A DNA stretch of 64,000 nt, from the NCBI GenBank assembly GCA_038373865.1, contig JAXGGA010001086.1, positions 106,280-170,279 of the forward strand. Direction: 5' to 3'. A model generated the notes under the pieces. The model was not told the origin of the DNA and ran no database searches. It was given only the letters and a program-made list of their open reading frames with translations. How positions within the stretch are numbered: position 1 is the first letter of the stretch; every line of letters starts with the position of its first letter. A program made the translations under genes and the position numbers. This document shows, in pieces, positions 1 to 24,580 of the stretch. This DNA comes from Uloborus plumipes (lineage: Eukaryota; Arthropoda; Arachnida; Araneae; Uloboridae).

Positions 1-405
1 CTCATTCCTGCAACAAGCTGAACTTTTCTATTTTCGATTCCAGTTAACCCACCTTCTCTTGAAGGCACAGCTATAACCGTCAGCTTTCCCGATCTCTTGC
101 AATCTTTAAAAATACATTTGTCTCATTCAAAAACGCAAACAACCAGTTCTCTGTCCCGATTGCAGTGAAAACGTTATGCTATTACAGTTCACTTCACATC
201 GCGCTCCTTCGCAAACGTTTCGTGCTAAAAACAATTTGTGTTTAAAATTTTAAAATAAATGGTAAGAGAGGTCGAGAGAGAAAATATTTTTTTTGCTCCA
301 TATCACCTAATTTGGTAAGATCGAAACGGATTTATTCCGTCAAGCAAAGCGAGTAAAAGCTGTTCGGGCAATCCCATGCGTCTAGCCACAGGTAGGGTGA
401 GTTCT
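1..405. other. AT-rich sequence, no gene seen
   Basis: No convincing coding frame, RNA gene or element boundary was recognised here. The base composition is ordinary and moderately AT-rich. Confidence 0.5.
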
Positions 406-1743
406 GGTAAGTGCGTACCCTTTTTTTCAAAGTTCATGTTCTCAAGGATGCTGCTCTGTTGAAAAATCTTGTACACTCACAATTTTTTTTAATTTTCTTT
501 CCAGATCCTTTACTAAGATTTTCAGGTATATAATATGTTAAATAAACCATAAGCATAGGTTTTATGACCTGGTTTATGACACCTATTCTAAGGTACGCAC
601 TTTCCCTACCTAGCGGGGTAAGTGCGTCCACCTTAAATTATGTGAATACGAGCAGGAAAATACTTCTGGCACATATTAAATATGTTAGGTAATTGCCTTG
701 GGATAATTCCTAATACTAAAGATCAGCACTTGCTTGCATGGATGAAACGCAATCAGTGATATCCCTCGTGTCTTGCGCACAACTGTGATTTGAGGATTGA
801 GAAAGTTGTGTCTGATTTTTCCTCTGTCCTTTTAATAAGACCAAGTGAGCAAATGTAAGTTGTTTTTATTTAGTAATAATCACTTATAGTCTAGATAGTT
901 TACTTTGGTTTAATACATTAATCCTTCTGTATTTAAGCCAGGGTTCGCACTTACCCCTTCTTAAATGTAAGATGAGACATGTGCGTCCAATAGCGTTGTT
1001 GTAAGTGCGTACTCCTGTGATTTTCTTTAATTCTATTTGTATAGTAGATGGTTAGGTGACCTGAGTGAACAATTTCCTTTTTTTTTCTTTTTTTTTTTTT
1101 TTTTTGAATAAATACGGTTTTAAAATATTTTTTCTTATTAGAATCAGCAGCAGTAAGACAAAACACAAAATAAAGAGCAAAAAAAAAAAAAAAAAGAAAA
1201 TAATTGATCATGATATGATACTTGTACTTTTTTTTATACATGGAAATAGTTTTTCACAAGATGTTCTTAATTTTCTTAAATATAATTTATTCATTACTCC
1301 ACCTTCATTTTTTGAATCATTTGGTTCCTTATTTAGTGTTTCACTTAATTTCATTGCTTCATTTGTCATTCTGGTTTAAATTAAGTATAGCTTATGATTG
1401 CTATTTTCAACGAAAAATTTACTAACTGATATCTAAAAGCCAATATATTTCAGAGGTAATGAATAAAATTGAAATCTTATGCCGCATTCGATGTAAATCT
1501 AAATACTTGATGGAAATGACGTTGGATTTGTAATCGGCTTATAAAAGAGTTATAAGCAAAATTAAAGGTGAATTATAAGAGTCGGAGTTTCCACGTAATG
1601 GTACACACTTGTCTCATCATAATGGTACGCACTTGCTCCGCATAATAGTACGCATATGTCTCATGATAGTGGTACGCACTTGCCCCATCATAATGGTACG
1701 CACTTACCCCCACCTTACTTTAAAGAAAGGGAAAGTGCGTACC
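406..1743. repeat. Dispersed GTACGCACTT motif cluster
   Basis: A short motif (GGTACGCACTT or its complement AAGTGCGTACC) recurs in both orientations. Minus-type copies lie near 406-420, 612-625, 1001-1012 and 1731-1743. Plus-type copies lie near 593 and 947 and as about five tandem units of about 24 bp at 1597-1713 (core GGTACGCACTTGCCC plus CATCATAAT). Two-way repetition flanking an AT-rich centre suggests a degenerate foldback or MITE-like element, but no target duplication was found. A poly-T run (about 1077-1105) and a poly-A run (about 1179-1195) sit in the middle. The small ORFs here are only those homopolymers translated. Confidence 0.5.
1597..1713 (+). repeat. ~24-bp tandem repeat, about 5 copies
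   Basis: Five imperfect units in a row of the form AATGGTACGCACTTGCCCCA followed by TCAT. They differ at one to four positions each. They belong to the wider GTACGCACTT motif family of this region. Confidence 0.7.
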
Positions 1744-1869
1744 GTCATATAAACAAATTTTAATTAGAGTATTTGATCAAAATACCCCATGTATGTTATT
1801 AGTAGCTATTACTCAAAAGAAACAACTTGCATTTATTGACTTCAATTGCTTGGTATGACTGGACAGGGA

Positions 1870-2444
1870 TGAGTAAGGGTTACTGGAGGGGGACAAGAAC
1901 CTTCTCGGTCTAGTTTACTTAAGGAGATTGAGGGTAGGTTGGTGGGGTTGTATGGGTTGGGAGAGATGGGTGGGGGGAGTAGTGGATTGAATTTAGGTTG
2001 GAGTAATGTGTGATTTGGAGATGTGTTAATGGGGGTGAGTTGATTGTGGAGTGGGGGGGGGGGATGGTTGATATGGGATGGGTATAGGGGGATGTGTTGG
2101 AGAGATTGGTGGTGGGGGTATGATAGGAAGAAGGATAATAGGTAATGTTAGCATAAAGATGGTAGTGGGGTGATTGTTGGGGATGGAGGTTGGAGTAAAG
2201 GTGAGTTGAGTTGGGGAATGGGGTTGATTATGTGATGGGGGATGGGTTGGTGGAGGGGTTGTTTGTGGTGGGGGGTTAGGAGTAGGGGATTGAAAGGGAT
2301 AGTGGGTTGAGTGTTATGGTATGGGGTTGTGATTGGTGGAGGAGGTGGGGTGATTTATGGTGTGGGAGGGGTTGTGTGTGTTGTTGTGGTGGGTGTTGGG
2401 TGTGGGGGTGGGGGTTGTTGTGGTGTTTGTTGGGGGGTTGTGGA
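1870..2444. other. G-rich ramp leading into the G/T-only block
   Basis: Sequence passes from ordinary AT-rich DNA to G/T-rich DNA over about 570 bases. C is almost gone after about 1920 and the last C is at 2152. A thins out steadily and the last A before the block is at 2444. No feature was recognised. The gradual left edge contrasts with the abrupt right edge at 14949/14950. Confidence 0.8.
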
Positions 2445-14949
<12,505 letters not shown>

Positions 14950-17105
14950 ATAAGAAAAACGTCGATATTCTTCGTTTTACTTTATTTTTTAATTGAGAAT
15001 AATTGAATCAGGCACAATAGTATTACAGTGTACAGTTTAAGCGTATTTATCAAACCACTTCTCATTCAATAATATTTTGAACAATAACTTTTTCAGCGAT
15101 TGTTAAACAATGGAATTAAGGATAAATATTCTGGAAAAACTTTCGTGCTTATTTTATTTCTTCCCTCATAAAAAGGGACTTGACTTCATTTTTATACTGT
15201 CACACGTCTAAGGTCAGACTTGACAACTTCCTCGTTTCTCTTAGTATACATTTATCAAGAGGAAATTCAATGTCCAGAGAATGAATATTTTTTGATCTCA
15301 CTTTTCCTTATTCGTATTATTTTCGTAACGATAAGGTCTACAAGTGCAAAGGAGCCGTAGTTAGTTTGAAGTAAAAATTAAATGATAGGTGTAGACCTCG
15401 GGCTTGTTTTTACATTTTTATTTTCGTTTTAGTTATTTATACCAAAAATGTTACAAAATACGGTTTTTTAATTTGTATACGGAGAGTAACTAGTATTTTT
15501 GCTTCACTTTTAAAATGTTTTCTCCCCAGATTAGAAAAAAAGCTCTATTATAATTATTGTTCCTTTTCTGAAATGCTTTTCTCCTTGAGTAATCTTAAGC
15601 TACGTAATTGATGATGTTTCTGTGCAATCATAATCGTAATCTAAGCGTTAAAAATCCCTGTAATTGTAATCGTAATCAAAATCCCTTAATTTTGATATAA
15701 TTGAAATCGTAATCACAAAATATCAATTTACATACGTAGACTCCATTAATGAAATAAATTGTGATTTGTTTTTGTTATCTTGTAATCTTGACCAGCTGAA
15801 AGTTAAAAAGTTCTAGTTGCATTTCAACTATTAAACGGACGAAAAGGTGTAACTGCGCTTAAAGGCCGTTTGTAAATGACAACAATAAATCGTTCTAAAT
15901 GGCTTTACTCTTTGAGTGATAATAAAAGTAGTATTAATTTCAAAGTATTCTCTTTAAAAAAATGACTGTATTTAAGCCGCATTTGAGCCATAAACTCTTT
16001 ATCAGATATGGATTTTTTTTTTTTTTGCACTCAACAGTTCGACAATGCCACAATGTACGAATTAAATTTTTATTATTAGAAAGGATGATATTTCTAGGAA
16101 ATAGTAGATTGCATCTGCAAGAGAAGCAAATTGTGATTTGGAAACGACTCTAGAATCGTCCTTTCTATGACATGATTGTTTTATGCCCATTTTAATTTTG
16201 AGATTGGAAATTCTAAACTTTCTAAAAAAATTATACCAGTGCTAGTTTATGATCACTGAAAATACCACAGTTCTAGAAACCTCGTAGGGACACTCTTTAA
16301 AAATCCCGGATAAAAAGATTAATATCCAATATAAATAAAAAATAAAGGAGTAAAATGTTGCCAGACATTTTTACGTAACGAAAAATATCAATTTAGACAT
16401 TTTCTAACAGTCAGAAAAATAATATTTTCATAAAAAGCGGATCAAACCTCTCTAGGTTTTCCTAATAAATATACCTGTTATCCACATCGTCACTAACACG
16501 ACACATGAGTCTGAGCTCTATTATGGCGGTCTGTTTCATGCCTTGTGATCACAGCATCACTGGCGTAAGCTGTATGTCTCATTTCAACTCATAGAGTAAA
16601 AAGCTAATTTGCTTCTGCTGCTTGGATAAAAGATTTTTTCCCCCACTAAACTGATCTAACAAAGCAAAGTTCTTATCCGTAATTTATAGAAATTTTTCGA
16701 TTAAAGTAAGGGTGTGTCCCCTCAAGCGCAATAACACCTCCCCTCCTCAAATATCAAAGATCAATATCCCTTAAATAATGACTCCCCCTCCCCCCCCCCC
16801 CCCAAAAAGCATAAAACACCCCTAAAGCCCCTAAAACGCAAAAAGATTCTAGTGTACCTCACTAGAAAAGAAGGTTACATTTGAATGGCATTGTAAAAAC
16901 TTTTTAGTAAATTTCCTCTTTCGATAAGCTGGAAAAAAAAAAAAAAAAAATACGTTTCAAGGAAGAGACTGTTTTTGTTTGAAGCAGGTCATTGATGAAA
17001 AGCATTGTTTAGAAGTGAGAGTAATTGAAAAATGTGACATCTGCATGCAAGAAGGCTATCCGCAGTTTACGATACTAGTACGATAGAAACATGAAACTTG
17101 CTATA
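14950..17105. other. AT-rich intergenic sequence, no gene seen
   Basis: Normal four-base sequence resumes abruptly at 14950. No supported coding region was found. A short run rich in AATCGTAATC-like words occurs at about 15630-15716, and there are homopolymer C (about 16789-16802) and A (about 16932-16950) runs. Small open frames lack any recognisable protein feature. Confidence 0.5.
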
Positions 17106-17113
17106 ACTTATAG
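17106..17113 (+). repeat. 8-bp target site duplication (left) of hAT-type element
   Basis: ACTTATAG lies directly before the element end CAGTTTCCC and is repeated exactly at 20303-20310 after the other end. An exact 8-bp duplication is the hAT hallmark. Confidence 0.85.
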
Positions 17114-20100
17114 CAGTTTCCCAAAGTGTGCTCCGCTCATGCCTGGGGGTCCGCGGTGCTATCCTGGAAAAACGCAAAATATAATTTAAATTGACAGACG
17201 GATAACAATATTTTAATTCAAAACGAAAGCATTTATAAAGGATTTTAAAAAAAGTTCTTGTTCACGTACAAGCAAAGGCAGCAAAGATCCATAAGCCTTC
17301 GATTTTTACTCATATTTCCAATTCTAAAATAATATTTCGTATAGTATATTATATTGTGATATGGATAGTGTATTATTGTAGTTCTAAATTCTAATGCGGA
17401 ATACAACATTCTGATCTCCTGCCTAAGCGACGGACCTGAAGCTGCATTTTGCACTTAACAAGAGATATTTAGCTTTATTTTGATTTTAAAAGTTAAGAGC
17501 CGTTTTTTTTAAGAATCAGGCAGTCAAAAAACTCGACATTTTTGATTTTGCTGAAAATTTCAGAATATGGTCTTTACGTAAAATTATTAAACACGTGTTT
17601 TTTTATTTTTGCAAAAAAAAAAAAAATCTTTCCGTTTTGGGAGGTCAAAGGTGGACTTTGCTCTTTTTTTCAGTAAAAACATGCCAACTTAGATAAGCTA
17701 ATACTTTTTGCTTTAGGAGTGAACCGTGGAACTGACAATTATTTTGTGTTCTACTATATCCCCACTAATTGTAAGTACATAAATATTTATGGACGAGTCT
17801 TGGCGTAAAGGTCAGAGGTCACTCAAAGTTGTACAAAAAATAGTTTTTTAATGCAACTTTGACCGATCAAATTTTCTTGTTGCAACAGCGTACCACTGAA
17901 GTGTATATATCAGTAAATACCCACTAAAGAGTAGTATCCAAAAACATAAAAATATGTGTGGTTGATATTTTGCACATTGAAATATTTGACTCTGAAATTG
18001 CAGAAATCACAAAATTACATGACTTTGAGGGTCATTATCTCCTTGCACCACGAGTGACCAGATATGAAACTAGCTGGATTAGAAGCCTTTCTTGTCCTAG
18101 AAACACAATCAGTTAACAAACCGATGGCTACTCCTTCGGTTTTTGCATAATTCGGCTCTAAACTTTGCAAAATGAGTGTTTTTCGGCGTTAGAGAAAAAA
18201 GGCCAATTACCTGTTTTAAAATATGTATTGCTATTATTTGTTGCACTATTATATCACAATTTCCTAACTAGCTGAAATGGCATCTAAAGATGGTTATACA
18301 GTTGAAACCAACTTTTAAATGAATTCCCGAAAATACTCAGTATTCGTCAAAAACTATATTTTTTTTATTTGTCCAAGCGACGTTTATTGTTACTTCTCTC
18401 TTTATTACGTTCGGCTCCAACATGGTGAGCAATTTATGTACTTCTTGTCGTTCTAGTTGCTGTAAAACAGGAAAGCAGTGTATCTTAAGTCCGATATAAA
18501 ATAATATGTCCGGTCATATCAAGTTTATACTACTAAAAGAATATTTTGAAATGGATAAAAGACAATCTGAAAAAAAAATACTTGTTCAGCTTTGCCCTCT
18601 TTCTCGAAGTCGTGAATGTCATCAAAAATTTTCAGACCTGCACCGGGATGCTTTAATATACCAAGATTTTTAAGAAATGACATTCTGCTAAAGAGACTTC
18701 TGATTTGTGAAGAAGTCATATATTCAGAAGGTTGAAATATTTTTCCCCATTATGATATATTTGTTTCCTCATTTCTTTGGATTTGGTAATGATTTCATAC
18801 CAGTTTCTTCTCCTTTCATGAAAAATATTATAGACATACATCTTTTGTTTATAAGAGAAATGTGTCTTTTTTCTGTTGGGAACCTCTTTGAAATATATTT
18901 AGATTCTTGGTACTCTTTATAAGGTTTTTAGGTTCAGTTGCTAAAATGGTAGATTTGTTATGGGGCGATTTTAACTTAGATTATGTCTTTTATCCATTTC
19001 AAAATATTCTTTTAGTATTATGAACTTGATGTGACAGGCGATATTACTTTATATCAGACTTAAGGTAAACTGCTTTCCTGTTTTACAGCAACTAGAACGA
19101 CAAGAAGTACATAAATTGCTCACCAATCACCATGTTGGAGCCGAACGAAATAAAGAGAGAAGTAACAAAAAACGTCGCTACGACAAATAAAAAAATATAG
19201 TTTCTGACGTATACTGAGTATTTTCGGGAATTCATTTACAAGTTGGTTTCAACTGCATAACCATCTTTAGATGCCATTTCAGCTAGTTAGGAAATTGTGA
19301 TATAGTAGTGCAACAAATAATAGCAATACATATTTTAAAACAGGTGATTGGCCTTTTTTCTCTAAAGCCGAAAAACACTCATTTTGCAAAGTTTAGAGCC
19401 GAATTATGTAAAAACCGAAAGAGTAGCCATAGGTTTGTTAACTGATTGTGTTTCTGGGACAAGAATGGCTTCTAATCCAGCTAGTTTTATATCTGGTCAC
19501 TAGTGGTGCAAGAAGATAATGACCCTCAAATTCACGTGATTTTGCGATTTCTGCAACTTTAGAGTCAAATATTTCGATGTGCAAAATATCAGCCACACAT
19601 ATTTTTATGTTTTTGGATACTACTCTTTAGTGGGTATTTACTAATAAAAACACTTCAGTGGTTCGCTGCTGCCACAATAAAATTTGGTCGGTCAAAGTTG
19701 CATTAAAAAACTATTTTTCGTACAACTTTGGGTGACCTCTGACCTTTACGCCACGACTCGTCCACAAATATTTATGTACTTACAATTAGTGGGGATATAG
19801 TAGAACACAAAATAATTGTCAGTTCCACGGTTCACTCCTAAAGCAAAAAGTATTAGCTCATCTAAGTTGGCATGTTTTTACTGAAAAAAAAGAGCAAAAT
19901 CCAACTTTGACCTCCCAAAACGAAAAGAAATTTTTTTTTTGCAAAAATTAAAAAACACGTGTTTAATAATTTTAAATAAAGACCATATTCTGAAATTTTC
20001 AGCAAAATCAAAAATGTCAAATTTTTTGACTGCCTGATTCTTAAAAAAAACGGCTCTTAAATTCTCTTATTTTTTAAAAGTCAATGGGAAATAGAAGTTA

Positions 20101-20302
20101 ACACGATACACATTTAATAATTTTGTGTTCATGAAATAGACGTGCAAACATTTTGGAAAAAAATATTAAACGTATTATCAAACTAAGTTTTTTTAGATGT
20201 GTAAAAAAACGTTAAGGATTTTTTTAGAGGTGTAAGCGTATCCGTGAAGTTAGTAAATATTCAGGAAGGGTTTCACGGAGGTCTGGACTTTAAGAACCAC
20301 TG
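17114..20302. mobile_element. Non-autonomous hAT-type element enclosing a foldback
   Basis: The element starts with CAGTTTCCCAAAGTG and ends with the complement of CAGTGGTTCTTAAAGT, the imperfect CAG-type ends usual for hAT transposons. It is bounded by an exact 8-bp duplication, ACTTATAG. No hAT transposase is encoded. Most of the 3.2 kb is occupied by a long inverted repeat (17497-20056) that may be a separate element nested within it. The remaining hAT sequence is about 380 bp on the left and 245 bp on the right. The open frames inside are short and unrecognised. Confidence 0.8.
17497..20056. mobile_element. 2.56-kb foldback with ~1.07-kb arms
   Basis: The sequence from 17497 to about 18566 reappears as reverse complement at about 18983-20056, with a spacer of roughly 420 bp. 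Matching landmarks are GAGCCGTTTTTTTTAAG at 17497 against its complement ending at 20056, and the hairpin-proximal GATAAAAGACA (about 18555) against its complement at about 18985. TTAA lies just outside each end (17493-17496 and 20057-20060). This fits a TTAA-targeting element (piggyBac or Kolobok type), although TTAA is self-complementary and could simply be part of the repeat. No transposase frame was found, so it would be non-autonomous. Confidence 0.75.
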
Positions 20303-20310
20303 ACTTATAG
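20303..20310 (+). repeat. 8-bp target site duplication (right) of hAT-type element
   Basis: ACTTATAG, identical to the copy at 17106-17113. Confidence 0.85.
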
Positions 20311-22360
20311 GGAAAAAATTGTTATCGCGGAAAACTCATTTTTGGATTAAATGTATTTCTTTTGATGAGGGATTAATTCCTTTAGCATTAGTCCTGGAAT
20401 GGGTTTATCCTCACTATACCACCCCAGTGTGGTCACCATAATTTGTTGTGAAAGCAATAATTACTATTAGTACATCCGTTCATTTTGATAATCATATTGT
20501 CTTGTTTTAAAATTATTGGGCTAATTAAACAAGGAAAAATGTGTAATTTCTCAAAGTATAAAATTGTGATCTTATTCAACAAAACCGCTAAAAAAAGCCC
20601 TTAGACCTCAGCACAATATGCAAATTTAGCAAAACTTATGTCGCTCTTGTTTTTATTCAACTATCTATCATTTGCTTGATCCGGCTTCTTGTTTAAATAT
20701 TTTCATATCGAGAATTATCTTCAACAAAATTTACTCTTTTAATCAAAGTTCACTAGAATCTTTGCTCTCGCTGCCAAAGATCATTATCAGTCGTTCGCAA
20801 GTTATTTGAGAGAGATTTCATCTTCATATGTGAGTTAACAATTCACAATAACTTTAATCATTCCTGATGTATCTATTTTCAAATCCTGCACCGTCAGAAG
20901 TTTTATCATAATTATCTGATAATGAAAGATATCGATTTCTATCAGAAAAAAAAAAGAGTTAAAATTTTAACGTTTCTCACACTCTTTCTACTTTTAATGA
21001 AGAAAATATATGACGCTTCTCGGCAGTGCTCTGAATAAACGAATCTAAAAGTAAATCGGTAATGTATGCATTTGTTTATTTATTCTTTCGAGAAAATGTT
21101 ATTTTTAGCATAAGATACTGTGCTGCTCAAATATTAAAACTATATTTTCACCTAGTTGTTCCGATTAATAAAATACTTCAGTATAGTTTCACTAAAATAT
21201 CTACTTTCTTTACTAACAACCTAACACTCAATATGAAAAAAACTTCTTCAGCTCATTTGAGAAAACCTTTTTTTTTTGTTAACACTTAAAAAATTATACT
21301 GTAAAACAAGTAGGCACCTTAAGTATGCAAAGATAATCAATTGCTGTAGAAAGGGTAACTAAATTGTCTCTGTTCAGTATGCTAAAACAATATTTCCCAA
21401 CTTTTCTTAAGTCAGTCATTACATTGTAACCCAATCCAGTTTTCTCCTCCATATATTTCACAATGCCTTCAGACACAGTGACTGGCTAAACCAGCTACGA
21501 ATATTTACGTCACCAACCTTGAAAACGCATCATTAGTTATCTTCGAGAAAGTTCGGAGGAAGTTGATGCCACTAAATCTTTAATTCATTCGGCATTTCAA
21601 TTTAGTGGAAAATTGCCTTCGCTCTGTCATAATTTAAATGACATGACTCGTTACAATTTAACGTCCTCTTAACAGATATTTTAAACAGCTGTGTTTTTGG
21701 AAAAGGCGTTGAAGTTAAAAAATATCACTACAGTTTCTATATGTTATGTATTAGTAGATAGAGTTCTAACCAAAGCCTTCAAATATTAGAGACAAAAAAT
21801 ACGTGTGTGTAAAAATACGTGTGTGTAAATGTGTAAAAGTTATGCCAATCACGAAAAGCTACAATTTTTTTGCAATTAATTTTACTCTCGGAAGCATGAT
21901 TATCACGAAATTGAGCAGTAGCAGTTCATTTTTCTTTTTCTTTGTTTTCCCTATGTTTGTGTCATTGGGGTGAAATCTCAAATCTTACAACTTCATGTTT
22001 CGATAAAAAGGTTCCTCAAAAACCCAAAACGCTTGCATGCGGTTTTCTTTACTTTCTTTCTTTTAACTGTCGTTACTTTTGCTTTAATAACGTTTTTTAT
22101 TATTATTTACCTCATCTTTTTAGTTTTTATTTTATATTTATTTAATAAACAAATCTTTATTTATTAATTTTCAGCCTGTAGGTAAATGTTTTTGCCTTTT
22201 AAGAAATTGTTCATGTACAAGGTGGCAAATAGTTTTGAGTTTTCTTGTGTTTATTTTGCTAAATAATTTCTCACTCATGTCCAGACCAGGCAATTTGCAA
22301 TGTACTAACACTGTCTTTTTATACAACAACAAGCAATGGCTTAAAAATAAATAATTAAAT
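20311..22360. other. AT-rich intergenic sequence, no gene seen
   Basis: No gene, RNA or complete element was recognised. Several short open frames rich in Phe, Leu and Lys reflect T- and A-rich composition. Confidence 0.5.
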
Positions 22361-23109
22361 TTAACCCATTTATGCCCAAGTTTTTTTTAACAATTTTTTT
22401 TTCAATATTTATCTGCTTAAAACTCTTACTTGGAATGGTTTACATACATTTTAGGCTTAAAATAGTTCGCCGTTGCCATATTTATTATAGCCCGGGAGCT
22501 AACTGTTGGAAAACTGCAAATCGTGATAATAAGATGCCACTTGGTGGGAATGTTGTTTAGGGCTATACATTGAAATTAAGACCCAGAGGCACTTTCAAAA
22601 ACCGTTTTAATCCAAGATGGCGGCGCTTTTCAAAATGGCGGCCTATGCTACTGCTTTTGCAATTTAACTCACACAAAAGACGTTTTTATATCAAATTATA
22701 TGTTTTTTAGGCCAAGGATTTCATTTAGTGTGTTGAAAAAAGCTAAATGTTCATTTTGATGTTTATTTTTTTATTTATTTTTAAGAATTATATTGTTTAC
22801 GAGAAGACTACATGTAGTATCCAAAATCTTTTAGAAAGTTAGCCAAATTGCGACCGAAGAAAATAAACTGGGAAACCTGGTGCGGTGGTAACCTAACCAT
22901 GCTCAAATTAGTCTCCTAAGAACTCCACACACATCTCCCAGCGGTGCTGCTATTGTTAGAAGCATTCCGAGAAGGCCCGTTTAGTCTGTGGAGTTAGCGA
23001 CAAAAACAGCCGAAATATTTCACTTCCGGATACCAGTGTGAAATTTGGTACAGAGCTTATGTACATATATAAGAACAAAAAACCGCCGGGTGACACTTGA
23101 TCAGGGGTC

Positions 23110-23560
23110 ATGAACTCCCGTGATGACGTCATCAAGATGGCCGCTTTTACAGGTAAATACGTTCGTTTAATTGCTTAAAACTCCATCATAGATTGAAATA
23201 CTGCAAAACTCAAATGTATCATCTGAAAGCTCTTTGAAAGAGCTATTTGGAAAGATTTAATTTTTCTTTCTGAAATCAAGGTCCCACCTGTAATGACGTC
23301 ATCAAAATGGCCGCTTTTACAGGTAAATACGTTTGTTTAATTCCCCCTAAAACTCCATCGTAGATTTAAATATTTCAAAATTCAAATATATCATCTGAAA
23401 GCGCTTTAAAAGATCTATTTAGAAAGATTTAATTTTTCTTTTTGAGGTCAAGGGCCCACCTGTGATGACGTCATCAAAATGGCCGCTTTTACAGGTAAAT
23501 GCGCTCATGTAACTGTTTAAAACTCTATCATAGAATTAAATATTGCAAAACTGAAATTTA
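23110..23560 (+). repeat. ~171-bp tandem repeat, three forward units
   Basis: Units are marked by TGACGTCATCA at about 23123, 23293 and 23466, spaced 170-173 bp apart. Each is followed by ATGGCCGCTTTTACAGG and an interior with a short inverted pair around AGCTCTTT/AAAGAGCT. They form the left half of the array in the TTAA foldback. Confidence 0.85.
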
Positions 23561-23639
23561 TCACCCGAAAGCGCTTTAAAAGAGCTATTTTATAGTGCTT
23601 GGTTTTATTTTCTAAGACAAATAGTTGAAAAGTTATAAC

Positions 23640-24580
23640 AATTTTAATTTGAAAATGTATAACAAACGTATTTACCTGTAAAAGCGGCCATTTTAATGAC
23701 GTCATCACAGGTTGGCCCTTAACCTTAGAAAGAAAAATAAAAACTTTCTAAATAGCTCTTTTAAAGAGCTTTCAGATGATATATTTGAGTTTTGCAATAT
23801 TTGAATTTATGGTGGAGTTTTAGGGGGAGTTAAACAAACGTATTTACCTGTAAAAGCGGCCATTTTGATGATGTCATCACAGGTGGGCCCTTGACCTCAG
23901 AAAGAAACATTAAACCTTTCCAAATAGATCTTTTAAAGCGCTTTCAGATGATATAGTTGAGTTTTGAAATATTTAATCTATGATGGAGTTTTAGGGGGAG
24001 TTAAACAAACGTATTTACCTGTAAAAGCGGCCATTTTTATGACGTCATCACAGGTGGGCCCTTGACCTTAGAAAGAAAAATTACATCTTTCTAAATAGCT
24101 CTTTTAAAGAGCTTTCAGATGATACATTTGAATTTTGCAATATTTCAATCTATGATGGTTTTAAGCAGTTAAACGAACGTATTTACATGTAAGAGCGGCC
24201 ATTTTATGACATCATCACAGGTGGGCCCTTGACCTCAGAAAGAAACATTAAACCTTTCCAAATAGATCTTTTAAAGAGCTTTCAGATGATATAGTTGAGT
24301 TTTTTGAAATATTTAAATCTATGATGGAGTTTTAAAGGGAGTTAAACAAACGTATTTACCTGTAAAAGTGGCCATTTTGATGACATCATTAAAGGTGGGA
24401 CCTTGACCTCAGGAAGAAAAATTAAATCTTCCCAAATAGCTCTTTCAAAGAGCTTTCAAATGATACATTTGAGTTTTGCAATATTTCCATCTATGATGGA
24501 GTTTTAAGCAATTAAACGAACGTATTTACCTGTAAAAGCGGCCATCTTGATGACGTCATCACGGGAGTTCATGACCTCTG
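23640..24580 (-). repeat. ~171-bp tandem repeat, six inverted units
   Basis: The same unit runs in reverse orientation, marked by GACGTCATCA-like words at about 23697, 23869, 24040, 24207, 24380 and 24551 (spacing 167-173 bp). Most units retain the palindrome TGACGTCA or a one-base variant. Six units here against three in the left array shows unequal gain or loss since the inversion formed. Confidence 0.85.
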
